From assembly GCA_026027325.1 (NCBI GenBank), contig JAMSLZ010000004.1, forward strand, positions 558,001-622,000: a DNA stretch of 64,000 bases. The letters run 5' to 3'. Of the stretch, positions 48,295-57,802 are shown piece by piece. A program made the position numbers and the translations under genes. Each line of letters begins with the position of its first letter. Position 1 is the first letter of the stretch. The notes under the pieces were generated by a model that was given only the letters and a program-made list of their open reading frames with translations, ran no database searches and was not told the DNA's origin. The stretch is from Actinomucor elegans (taxonomy: Eukaryota; Mucoromycota; Mucoromycetes; Mucorales; Mucoraceae).

Positions 48295-49801
48295 ATGTCA
48301 ATCGTTTTTCCAACGTCCTTGTCACTTGAAAATCGTAAATCAGGTTTTGCTGGCCACTTGACTGCCGAACAAACTGATATGCTTAAAAGAATGTGGCTAC
48401 GACTATTGACATTATTCCAACAAACAGGCCAAGGAATTCAACTTCCAAAGCAAGAGCCTACTACAGCCAAAAAAAGCGGATTCTTTGGTCTTGGGCTCAA
48501 GAAAGAAGAGCCTGCACGCGAATACTTTCTAGGTGCTAAAACCGATCCTCGATGGACAAGCTTGTCATTGGATAAAGCGATTCCTTTGATACCAGGCTCA
48601 TTGTTACGCGAGGCTTTTTGGGGTATGGTAGCCACAGATAATCCAGATGCTACATTGTTGCGTTTTCTTCGAGCGCGCAAATGGGATCTCGAAGCAGCTT
48701 TTGATATGCTAACAAATACTCTACGCTGGAGAATGGATATGAGAATAAACGAAATTGTCAGTCTTGGTGAAACGGGGTTAGTTGAGGAACTGGAAAAATT
48801 AAAAACAGGATTAGGTGCTTCGTTTAAAGAACAATTGAATCGAGGCATAGTTACTTTAGGTGGCCCTGATAGACAGGCGCGTGGTATTTGGTAAGTACGG
48901 ATTGTTTTCTAACTACAAAATGTCTTTATCTGATTATAATAGTTTTGTCAATGTACAAGTCCATCATAAAGACGCTCAACCTTTAGAAGTGATGAAACTA
49001 TTAACAATTTACATCATGGAAACTTCTCGTGTCATTTGTGATTATCCAATGGATACTGTTTGTATTGTATTCAATCTCGAAAACTTTACTCTAGCAAACA
49101 TGGTAAGTATTTTCCAAAACTCGCAGCATGAGTTTGACTCTGGACCCTCACTTGTAATAGGACTTTGAAGTTGTAAAGTTTTTAGTGGGCTGCTTCCAGG
49201 CATACTATCCAGAAACATTGGGGCTTGCCTGTGTGCACAAGGCGCCTTGGGTGTTCTCTACAAGTAATGCATAAGACGTGCTATTCTTGCATTACACTAG
49301 GATACTAATACAGCTACTTGAACAGTTTGGAATTTGATAACGCCTTTATTGGATCCCGTAGTAGCCAGCAAGATTGTTTTTACAAAGACCCTCCAGGAAC
49401 TCGAAAATTATGTTGATGAAGATAGCTTACCAATCATAATTACTAACAATACCAATAAGCCTGCTATTGATGATCTTGAAATGGAAAGACAGCCCAAGGC
49501 TGGAAATGCTTCTACAGACACAAATAATTCTCAGGTAAAGCAGTACTTGGATATGATCAAAAATTACGAAAAAAAGACGAGAGAGTGGGTCAATTCCAGC
49601 AACGACTGTAGCCAAGACGCCCTCGATCGACTGAAGTTGGGTCAGCACTATCGTGTTACACGGGTTAAAGCAGAAAAAATTATACGTGGAGAAACGAAAT
49701 ATCACGTCAAAGGTCTCATGAATATCAACGAGCATAATAGACTGGTCATTAATTACAATACGAAAACATGGGACGCGAAGGATATAACTGATTGGGTTTA
49801 G
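48295..49801 (+). CDS. Sec14-like CRAL-TRIO lipid-transfer protein
   Basis: Four exons, 48295-48890, 48943-49102, 49161-49263 and 49326-49801, give 444 residues. The CRAL-TRIO N-domain is seen as DATLLRFLRARKWDLEAAFDML, and the lipid-binding Sec14 domain as ICFVNVQVHHKD, YIMETSRV, DTVCIVFNLENFTLANMDFEVVKFLVGCFQAYYPETL and APWVFSTIWNLITPLLDP. Such proteins exchange phosphatidylinositol, phosphatidylcholine or related lipids between membranes and present them to kinases. An N-terminal extension (1 to about 85) and a C-terminal polar tail of about 110 residues place it with longer fungal Sec14-domain proteins rather than Sec14 itself. The splice at 48890/48943 turns a local RGIW-stop into RGICFVN, matching the family, so the intron is well supported. 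The ATG directly follows an A run. Confidence 0.9.
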
Positions 49802-50834
49802 ACATTCACATACACATAGACGATATTTCCAATCATTTACTTTGATATTTCAAGCAGACAAACCGCTACGTACAAATTCATTTTGAATTCAATAAATAGC
49901 ATTAATTGTAAAACGAAAAAAAAGCTTTCACAACTTTCGATTCAACAATACTGATAAAAAAAAATGGAGTCGTTGTTATTAATTAACTGTGGACAAATAT
50001 GAGATACTGGTTAAATGTAGTTAAACATATGTTTTAATCTGATACATTTGACCGGGATCTGTCAAGAGATCTATTGATCATGAGAAAAAAATACGGATTT
50101 GATGTATAGGTGTCTTTCGGTTGTTTGGTCCCTGGCTTTCAACTCACATATCCTCCTTGTGAAAAAAGTCTCATAGCCAGATAAGCCTTAATCAATAGGT
50201 GATTTCATTTAGAGTGATGCTATTTGGACTGTAAAATCAAAAATTATGGGGGGGGGGTTTCGAACTAAATTGAGTTTGAATGATACTGTCTACTATGTTG
50301 ACGAAATACAATGCATTTAGAAGTAAAAAAGATACGCTTAAAAATTCATCTTTTCTATAGCTGAGTCATTCAACTTGAAACAAAAAGAAAAGGTGCCTAA
50401 GGAATCAACTTTTTTAAGGTTAAATTATTCGACATGAGATGCAAAAGACAAGCAAAATTTTACTAAGAAAATTGGACGTTTGTTAGTTGAGGCTCAGCTT
50501 TATGATAATTGGTTACTTCAAAAATCGTTTACGCTTTGTTTCGTAACACAAGCAATCGAGATATATTTCTTTGGCTGTGATACTACTCTTCACTATAAAT
50601 TCAATAACAATTATAATTATAATCACCCTTCTCTTAGTAAAAACATTTTTTACATTTTATCTATTTCTCATACTACAGTATAACTAAATAGTCTTAAAAA
50701 CCAACAAGTGGTTGGTTGGTAACTATTTCATTTATTCTAACTTTATGATACTTACGTTTCTGTAGTTGGTTTTTTGTTATATCAATAAATACGCTTAATT
50801 TAGCAGTCTAAATAACAGCTTTGAAAAAAAAAAT

Positions 50835-51010
50835 CGCTGTACACTATAGAAAAATCATTGTAAATCATTGTACGCTAAAAAAATAGTTACTGTAAACCCT
50901 TATAGAAGATTGTAAACTAGGTTATCGTGGATCATTGTAAACTATTATAAGCATTATAATAGATCGTTGTAGACCGTATAAACACAATATATACTATGGA
51001 AACCATTGCA
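50835..51010. repeat. Degenerate short tandem array
   Basis: Imperfect repetition of a motif like ATTGTAAACTATTATAG: ATCATTGTAAATCATTGTAC, GTTACTGTAAACCCTTATAG, AGATTGTAAACTAGGTTATC, ATCATTGTAAACTATTATAA, ATCGTTGTAGACCGTATAAA. The unit is roughly 25-30 bp and strongly diverged. Confidence 0.45.
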
Positions 51011-51554
51011 GATTATAGAATATTGGCATACACTGCAAAATGAATCTTTACATGAAGCGAAAAAGGAAGAATTGCAATTGAAGTAAAGCCTTCCCAACAT
51101 ACAACGAACTCAAGGAAAGCAAGGATAAAGGATATTTATGATTGGAAATAAAAGAGTAAAAGTAAGTAATGAATTTCAAGTTAGACACTATCATTGCCAC
51201 TGTGGTGGACATAACTACTTTACATAGAATAATAAAAGAAGTGTACCTGAATAGTTAACTTGTGTAATCGTGACTAGTTATATATACTCTATGTAACCAC
51301 TACTCAGCCTATTAATAACAGAAGACTGGCAGTAGTAGAATAAATCTCTCTCTTGTTTTCTGTCTCGTTGATTAAACACGTACCCAACTAATTATGAACA
51401 TCTCAGGAAACATATTTTTTTAACGAATTCAGTGAGAGATTTATTTTAACAACAAAATCAACATGCAAATTAATATATAAACAACGATATCACTTCAGTT
51501 CCTGAGGAACATCGCGTCAATTTTGACCTGGCTCGCAGATGCCACATATTTAAA

Positions 51555-51722
51555 ATGCAAAACATGGCCAAATGCAGCAATGTACTTAAGCAAATGAACA
51601 ATGAAGTTGAAGACGAAGCTAAAATGACGGAAACTATGAATTACGAGGAAAATACTACCGAATATGAAAGAAAAATGGAGCAAATCCTCGCTAACATTAA
51701 CGCATCTATGAGAGTTATATAG
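51555..51722 (+). pseudogene. Possible exon or gene remnant
   Basis: A 55-codon ORF (MQNMAKCSNVLKQMNNEVED...) whose frame stays open upstream to 51474 without an ATG; the upstream part reads VPEEHRVNFDLARRC. The glutamate/lysine-rich amphipathic composition is protein-like, but no domain is recognised and no matching splice partners were found. It may be a relic of a gene or transposon. Confidence 0.2.
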
Positions 51723-52097
51723 AATATAAAATGATTCCTACTACAAAAAGAGACTATAACAATTCGATCACGCTGAACGTGAGTTATATCCAGTGCTAAA
51801 GACGAAGGATATAATTTAAAAACAATAATAAAAGAATAGACAGCAAATGGAATCAGCTATCCTGATAGTAAAAGTTATTCTCCTCTTTATTCACAATTCA
51901 AAATCAAGTCTTCTTTATATACATTTCATCAGAGCTTAATAGTGTAGCATTCAATCTATCAGCACGCATGGCCGTACAACGGAGTCCAGTCCCAGCAGCC
52001 ACTAATAAGCCTTTCAACCACGCATTGTTGTAATTGTATAACCCACGCGTTATTCGATATTCAGGTCTTATCTTGAGATACACTCGATACTACTCGA

Positions 52098-52462
52098 TGT
52101 TATATCGAATATAATAAAGACTGTAAAAATAACCAGACTGATAAAACGAATTGAATTTATTAAAGCATTAAAATGATGAGCTATTTATACAAAATTGAAG
52201 TTCGGATTTAACTTGATATTATAGACGATTGAGTTAGTCAAAGACTGCGCTCATGGAGTTAACAAGGATTTATAGTAATCCATTCTAGTACGACTTTATA
52301 TTCGGTGATAGATAGTTTATGAAGGTTAGTTGCACTAAGCATTGATTTCCATATATATCTCTTGGCCGACGTTACAAAGCTGTCAAAGCACAAGCTGAGT
52401 ATAAGCATTGTCGAACATTGACCTGATTGGTGACGGACACTGAACAAGTCATGTTTACAACA
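52098..52462 (-). repeat. Solo LTR of the chromovirus family, copy 1
   Basis: A 365-bp copy, reversed relative to the LTR at 58659-59022. It starts TGTTATATCG and ends TTTACAACA. It differs from copy 2 by one extra base in the GAATTGAATTTATT stretch and by GGCC for AACC in the CTTGGCCGACG stretch. Flanking 5-mers (CTCGA before, ACTCA after) do not match, so a target duplication is not seen. No internal element sequence adjoins it, so it is solo or recombinant. Confidence 0.85.
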
Positions 52463-52659
52463 ACTCATATTATAAATAATAACAATCCTAAAATGGCGAT
52501 AAAAAAGTTAAATAAGTATAATAGTAATAATAAGGGGATTCATTTATTATTATTTTTATATATATGATTTTTTCAGCATATTCTATTGGTTATCTTAGAT
52601 TAAAAAAATTGTATAATATATTTTCAAGAAAATCCTAATGTTGGCGAAACGAAGTCAAA

Positions 52660-52741
52660 TAATGTGATAGATACTCTCAGAGCCACGCTTTATTTTCCTT
52701 TTTGTAATAAATAATAGTTTCCCTTTCTTCCCTATATCTTT
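52660..52741. repeat. DIRS terminal inverted repeat, left
   Basis: Starts TAATGTGATAGATACTCTCA and ends CTTCCCTATATCTTT. It is the exact reverse complement, as far as I can read it, of 57169-57250. Confidence 0.9.
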
Positions 52742-52823
52742 CTGCCTAAGCATTACTATTCAATTTTTTTTTTTTTTTTTTTTTTTGGGAGGGAGTGAGA
52801 TATAAAATATATAATTATGTTAA

Positions 52824-54197
52824 CTAGATTCCTAGAAATCGGCGATACCAAGGGTGGGTATCTATCACATTATTTGACTTCGTTTCGCCAACATTAGGAT
52901 TGTTTGTTGTTCCTAAAACAATCTCAGTTGGCTCCACTCCGTCTTCTAATGTGATAGTGTTTTCCGTTTGAGAAAAAATTGAATAAGTGATTGCCGTACT
53001 TGAGGATTCTTGATTTGTTGGTTTATAATAGAATTTTTCAAAAGTATTTGAGTTAAGGCTCCAGCCAGCATGTTCTTTTACTGAATCGATAGAGTGTCCC
53101 TTTTCCACCGCTTTTGTACTTGACGCCGCTCGTATTGAATGTGCTTTGAATTTAGTGGTGTCGATACCCGATTTTTCCATTAGTAGTTTAACCCAGTTGG
53201 ACATGGTTGATGGACGAATGGAGGTAACTGATTCTGGTTTTTCAATAAAAGCTAAGAATAAAGTGTGATCCACAGGTAGATTTCTCCTTAAAATCGCAGT
53301 TTTTTGAACAAATACATTTAGAGTAGATACCGGGCATAAGCGAGAATCTTGAAGAACGCCTAACTTAGATGTCTTGACTTGAGTTTCTTTGGGCTCACGA
53401 AAGTGTACTGTGACTCCTGTAAGAGTTGAATTTGTTGAATCTTGATACTGAAAGATAGTGTCACGGAATTGAAGTCTGCCCATATCCGATCTTGGTCTGG
53501 CCATCGTAGCTAAGCAAAGTAAAGCAATTGTTTTGAGTTGTAAATCATATAAGTTTAGGTTATTTGAATCTGCCCAAGATGAAAGAATGAACATAGTCAT
53601 TTTGTTTGTATCCCATGTTTCCAACTGTTGAGGTGTAGGAATTTTTACTTCTGATCTACGCTTTGCTGCAAAGAAGGCTTGAATTGTTGGTTGGATTGCT
53701 AACGGCATTTCATCCGGGTACAGTTCACGAAAGACCGAAGCTATGGAAGATCTTAAGGTGTTTAAGTGATTGCTGCTGTATTTGTTATTAGCGACTAAAA
53801 ATTGTAAAATATTTGCACAGTTGTAAGCCGTCGGAACAATTTTTGGGTTTTGTTGTAAACACCAACGATGCCATTGTCGCCATCCATTATCGTATATTTT
53901 TGTGGTGCTTTTGCGTGTTGAATTTTTAAGATATTCAATACTAGCAGTGTCAGTTAAACCAGACTTGTGCCTTGCGTTGCTGATAATAGCCAAGCGGTCA
54001 GTGAGAACCTCTTGTTGATCTTCATTATAATTGGGTTGTCCAAGTGCTTCATTCTCAAGACCATTGGGTACCAATATTGACTGGGCCACAGAGGAGTGAT
54101 CAAAACTGCTTGATGTATCTTCTGTTTCTTCAGCTGCTGTATCACTTTTGGGATTAATTTCCAGGGAGGATTCAAAAACATCCCTTTTTTGAGCCAT
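52824..54197 (-). CDS. DIRS tyrosine recombinase
   Basis: Intact ORF of 457 residues. The C-terminal catalytic domain of tyrosine recombinases is visible: the first arginine in TMARPRSDMGRL, the H-x-x-R box in KAHSIRAASS, an aromatic/His-position box AGWSLNSNTFEKFY, and the nucleophile tyrosine in KFYYKP. The N-terminal part contains a core-binding helical domain (STTKIYDNGWRQWHRWC). In DIRS elements this enzyme integrates a circular DNA intermediate in place of a DDE integrase. The last 45 or so residues are encoded by the internal complementary region. The start overlaps the 3' end of the RT-RH-MT frame, as usual for DIRS. It appears intact, although its neighbour is not. Confidence 0.9.
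   Translation of the reverse strand: MAQKRDVFESSLEINPKSDTAAEETEDTSSSFDHSSVAQSILVPNGLENEALGQPNYNEDQQEVLTDRLAIISNARHKSGLTDTASIEYLKNSTRKSTTKIYDNGWRQWHRWCLQQNPKIVPTAYNCANILQFLVANNKYSSNHLNTLRSSIASVFRELYPDEMPLAIQPTIQAFFAAKRRSEVKIPTPQQLETWDTNKMTMFILSSWADSNNLNLYDLQLKTIALLCLATMARPRSDMGRLQFRDTIFQYQDSTNSTLTGVTVHFREPKETQVKTSKLGVLQDSRLCPVSTLNVFVQKTAILRRNLPVDHTLFLAFIEKPESVTSIRPSTMSNWVKLLMEKSGIDTTKFKAHSIRAASSTKAVEKGHSIDSVKEHAGWSLNSNTFEKFYYKPTNQESSSTAITYSIFSQTENTITLEDGVEPTEIVLGTTNNPNVGETKSNNVIDTHPWYRRFLGI
52858..52957. repeat. DIRS internal complementary region
   Basis: First half is the reverse complement of the outer left end (52631-52675), second half that of the outer right end (about 57239-57298). The join reads ACATTAGGATTGTTTGTTG on the plus strand. 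It lies inside the recombinase gene. Confidence 0.88.
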
Positions 54198-56387
54198 TTT
54201 TGTTGAAACGCGTCTTGTGCCTCGGCTGATGAATCTGGATGAAGGCTCCAGTGTTATATCGAATATAATAAAGACTGTAAAAATAACCAGACTGATAAAA
54301 CGAATTGATTTATTAAAGCATTAAAATGATGAGCTATTTATACAAAATTGAAGTTCGGATTTAACTTGATATTATAGACGATTGAGTTAGTCAAAGACTG
54401 CGCTCATGGAGTTAACAAGGATTTATAGTAATCCATTCTAGTACGACTTTATATTCGGTGATAGATAGTTTATGAAGGTTAGTTGCACTAAGCATTGATT
54501 TCCATATATATCTCTTAACCGACGTTACAAAGCTGTCAAAGCACAAGCTGAGTATAAGCATTGTCGAACATTGACCTGATTGGTGACGGACACTGAACAA
54601 GTCATGTTTACAACATCCAGTATCTCTTCAGTTGATGGTTGTGGGAAGCCGCAAAGGCATCCACTACAAGCGGTCCCCATTGTTGTATCACTTGATGAAA
54701 TAGCTTTTTCGGAATGGTTTGTTCGTAAAGTGGAATCTGTTTCCTGGATAGTTGGTCTGCGAGAGTGTTTTGTAATCCCGCAATGTGTTGATAAGTCACT
54801 GTCAAGTGGTAGCCGCTAGCGGTTGCAGAGTTCTTGAATCAGTATTGCCAGTTCCTGTAGCTGATGAGAGGCTGTACCTCCAAATTTTGTTGTGTATTTG
54901 AGGGCTGTGGTGTTGTCTGTGAAAACCTTTATCGTGCAATTTTCTAATCTTAGAGCATGCATTTTCAATGCATAATAGACTGCCTTCAGTTCGCGAACGT
55001 TTATTGAGGTCGATTTGTCTTAGTTGTTCCAAAACCCGAATGTTGATATCATTGGTGAGCTCACCCCCCAACCTGTGTCTGAACTGTCTGTGTATATCGT
55101 TAGTTGGGGAGCAGGAACTGTTATTGCTTGAATAGGTAGGCCGTTCTTCGATGAGATTGATTCCTTCCACCAATGAAATTCTTGTAAACTCTGAGGGGAT
55201 ATTTGGCATGGCATCTCCCAGTTCTGATTGTTTTTGTGAAGACTCTTCGCTAGATCTCTCTGTAAATAGCGAATGTGGAGAAGAGCTTCTCCTATAGCTG
55301 GAATCATTGATGTTACTTTGCCCAACAGGCCCGCTATCCATCTGCATGTGCGTTGGACTGGTTGAGTAGCTTGACGGATCTTTAACAAAAGTTTGTTTAT
55401 TTTCTGCAGTGGTACTGTAATTTTCATTTTCTTTGTATTGAATTGAAAACCCAAGAACTCTTGTGTCTGTGATGGTGTGAGAAGACTTTTTTCTTCGTTG
55501 ATTATAAATCCCAAGGATTGGAGATGAGTAATTACCTTTCTGGTGGTTGCGAGCAAGTCTCTTTTTGTTTTTGACAGTAAACAAATATCGTCTAGGTAGT
55601 AGACTAGACGGATACCTTCTTGACGTAAAGGTTCGATAGCGTAACGCATTATTTTTGAGAACAGACGAGGAGCTACGTTTAGGCCAAACGCTAGCGATCG
55701 ATACTGGTAAACAACGCCTTCGTTTTTGAAAGTGAGGTATCTTCGTGATTTTGGATGGATTGGAACCACTGTATAGGCGTCCTTCAAGTCGATTTTGCAC
55801 ATAAAATCTCCTTGTTCGATCAATTCTCTTAGTGCCGGGACACCTTCCATTTTGAAGTGCTCGCATTGGATATGTTGATTTAGCCGTTGACAGTTCAGAA
55901 TCGGCCTGCGCTTTGTTTTTTCTTGAATTGTGAAGAACTTTGAAAGGTAATCTTTTGATTGAGTTGGCATTATCTCTATTATTCCTGCGGATAAAAATTT
56001 TTTGACAGCTTCGTTGGCGGCTTGCTGTTCTGTTGAGTTGAGTTGTAATGCATTGATTTTCCATGGTATCGGACGGGTGGCAAACGGAATTTTGTATCCT
56101 TCCTTGACGATTGAAAGAGGAAATGGATGAGTTGTTATCTGTGTCCAATATTTGTGGAAATGAGTAAGACGGCCTCCAGGTAAGATGCCGTCTTGTGGTG
56201 TTGTATAATGTTGAATAGGAGATGTCTTGTTGGTTTGTTGTTGAGGGTTCTGCGGCAGTTGTTGAACTATAGGTTGTTGTTGGCCACTGAAGGGGAGGGC
56301 TGTGAATTCTGTTGATTGGAGGGGAGAGTGCCTCTGCCTCGTCCTCCATGTTGAAAAGAGTGACCGCGTGACCAGTTCCCACGCCAC
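53954..56387 (-). pseudogene. DIRS RT-RNase H-methyltransferase ORF, broken
   Basis: The RT part is open from 56387 to 55020 with RT motifs (catalytic box YYLDD; FKMEGVPALRELIEQGDFMCKI upstream). RNase H begins IYTDSSDTGWGV and is cut by a TAA at 55020-55022; the same frame then continues with typical RNase H sequence (INVRELKAVYYAL, FTDNTTALKY). A one-base frameshift near 54815 moves the rest (TVTYQHIAGLQNTLADQLSRK) to another frame. The solo LTR (54252-54615) follows, after which the frame ends at 54181-53954 with MFLNPPWKLI and PLWPSQYWYP. NPPW resembles the catalytic motif of N6-adenine methyltransferases, as in DIRS1-group elements. No clear ATG opens it; the first codons overlap gag by about 120 nt, so frameshifting from gag is possible. 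Confidence 0.85.
54252..54615 (-). repeat. Solo LTR of the chromovirus family, copy 2, with 5-bp TSD
   Basis: Exactly 364 bp, TGTTATATCG..TTTACAACA, the reverse complement of 58659-59022 with only a few visible differences. It is flanked by TCCAG on both sides (54247-54251 and 54616-54620), a perfect 5-bp target duplication. It sits inside the DIRS element, interrupting the methyltransferase-like end of the RT frame. A full element inserted here and later collapsed by LTR-LTR recombination. Confidence 0.95.
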
Positions 56388-57142
56388 GGTCCACCTCTTG
56401 ACCTTCCTCTTCCTCGTGTTCCATTAAATCCACGATTGTTGCTGAAGTTTCCCCTACTAAACGACGTTGCATCTCTGATGACCTTGTCTTCAAAGCGAGC
56501 TTTTTGAAGTTGTTCAACAAAGTTTCTATCGAAAGTATTCGCTTTTCCATCTTCTTCTGGTGAATATTCCAAGTGTTTGATGCTTGAAGGTAGCCTAAGC
56601 GCTTTGAGGGAAACCTCTTTCGCCTCATTTTCTTGTAATTTCGCTGAGCCAAATCCGAAAATTGCAAGTCGTTGGGCTTGCTCAATGGTGTTATTAAAGA
56701 TTTCTCTATCTTTTCCTGAGGTAAATTCTGCTTTGTCTTGCAGATACTGAAGTTGTTCGTATAATTCTGTACTGGCTCTAGCCTGGAGTCGTGTTGTTTC
56801 AGTGATCTTATGAATGGTACTGACGAGCTGATACGCATCCACCTTCCAGTTTTTGAGGTCTGGAATAAATTCTCTGTTGATTTGTTCTGCTTTTGTCCAA
56901 GTGTCATGGTTGTAACGCTGGATGGTTCTTTTGTATTGTTTGAAATCGTCCTTAAGTTGTGCTGAAGATGCATTGTCCAAGGTTTCGCTAATAACCAAGG
57001 GGAGTTCAGTCCCGTTGACTTGAATTTCTCTTTCTCTTGCTCGTTGTTCTTCGAGCTCTCTGAATAAGGCCTCCACTTGTGCGCGAGTGAGGTTTGTTTG
57101 CTGGTTAGACTCTTGAACATTAGTTATATTGATATTATCCAT
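56267..57142 (-). CDS. DIRS gag-like protein
   Basis: Open frame with ATG at 57142 (the frame is open to 57154), 291 residues, ending at 56267. The middle is helical and charged (QVEALFRELEEQRAREREIQ, then KAEQINREFIPDLKNWKVDAYQLV), and the C-terminus is a glycine/arginine-rich RGG-type tail (NGTRGRGRSRGGPWRG, HGGRGRG) likely to bind nucleic acid. There is no zinc knuckle. The position at the 5' end of the element, directly after the terminal repeat, and the RGG tail match the putative nucleocapsid ORF of DIRS elements. It overlaps the RT frame by 121 nt. Confidence 0.75.
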   Translation of the reverse strand: MDNINITNVQESNQQTNLTRAQVEALFRELEEQRAREREIQVNGTELPLVISETLDNASSAQLKDDFKQYKRTIQRYNHDTWTKAEQINREFIPDLKNWKVDAYQLVSTIHKITETTRLQARASTELYEQLQYLQDKAEFTSGKDREIFNNTIEQAQRLAIFGFGSAKLQENEAKEVSLKALRLPSSIKHLEYSPEEDGKANTFDRNFVEQLQKARFEDKVIRDATSFSRGNFSNNRGFNGTRGRGRSRGGPWRGNWSRGHSFQHGGRGRGTLPSNQQNSQPSPSVANNNL

Positions 57143-57168
57143 AGTTAACCCCACGATGCGTGGCTTTG

Positions 57169-57250
57169 AAAGATATAGGGAAGAAAGGGAAACTATTATT
57201 TATTACAAAAAGGAAAATAAAGCGTGGCTCTGAGAGTATCTATCACATTA
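57169..57250. repeat. DIRS terminal inverted repeat, right
   Basis: Starts AAAGATATAGGGAAG and ends TAGATACTCTCAGAG complement; pairs with 52660-52741. The outer end 57251-57298 is unique to this side and is repeated, reversed, in the internal complementary region. Confidence 0.9.
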
Positions 57251-57802
57251 GAAGACGGAGTGGAGCCAACTGAGATTGTTTTAGGAACAACAAACAATTA
57301 TACAAGAAAAAGTTGTACAATTTTTTGTATAATTTTTTGTATAATTTTTTCAATACAATTGAATTTTGTATAAAACTTTGGATGTTGTGTTCTGTAGTGT
57401 AAGTATGGTTGTTTTACTTGTAAAGTTGCTATATACATAACTCCTCGTTAATATTTTCGAGGTAAGATAGATAAATGCGAAGTAACTATATGAATAAAGT
57501 AGTGAAATTCACTATGAAATGTTGCATGTATATATTAAGAGGGATTGTTTAACCACTTACTAATTCTTTTAAAGGTTTAGATTACTGCTTAAAATAACTA
57601 GCCAAGAATGCAAAAGATATATATACATACTAATCCTTTTGGAATGCTACTACTAAGACATTGTTTCTTTCAAGAGTATAAATACGAGAAATACAAGCTA
57701 ACTAGGTTATAGCTTAACTTAATTCAAAATAAAACCTCTAATCGACTCGATCTACCTTTTATAATTATTCTTTTTTTTACCACAAATATTTTTCATTATA
57801 AC

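Larger units (their letters stand above)
49802..52097. other. Intergenic, repeat fragments and one weak ORF
   Basis: About 2.3 kb of AT-rich DNA. It contains a repeat-core copy in reverse orientation (50040-50100), a G run (50248-50257), a degenerate TGTAAA-rich array (50835-51010) and a lysine/glutamate-rich ORF at 51555-51722. No recognised gene. Confidence 0.5.
52631..57298 (-). mobile_element. DIRS-type YR retrotransposon, complete structure, broken coding
   Basis: The element reads on the minus strand: gag-like, RT-RNase H-methyltransferase, tyrosine recombinase. Its termini carry an 82-bp inverted repeat (52660-52741 and 57169-57250) plus unique outer ends. The internal complementary region at 52858-52957 is the reverse complement of the two outer ends joined together, the diagnostic DIRS layout that allows a closed circle to form. 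Both outer ends show AAT (52631-52633 and 57296-57298), fused once in the internal region, as expected for recombinase-mediated insertion without target duplication. Without the 369 bp added by a nested LTR and its duplication, the element is about 4.3 kb. Coding damage (stop, frameshift, LTR insertion) is described in its parts. Confidence 0.92.

Noticed and set aside
54412..54600. Cysteine-containing 62-codon ORF repeated at 52259-52468 and 58674-58862
   Set aside because: It lies inside the LTR in all three places; recurrence is due to LTR copies, not to a conserved gene.
54802..57120. 772-codon minus-strand ORF across the DIRS element
   Set aside because: It is an out-of-frame reading of the gag and RT regions; RT and RNase H motifs lie in another frame. 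Only part of its length overlaps coding by chance.
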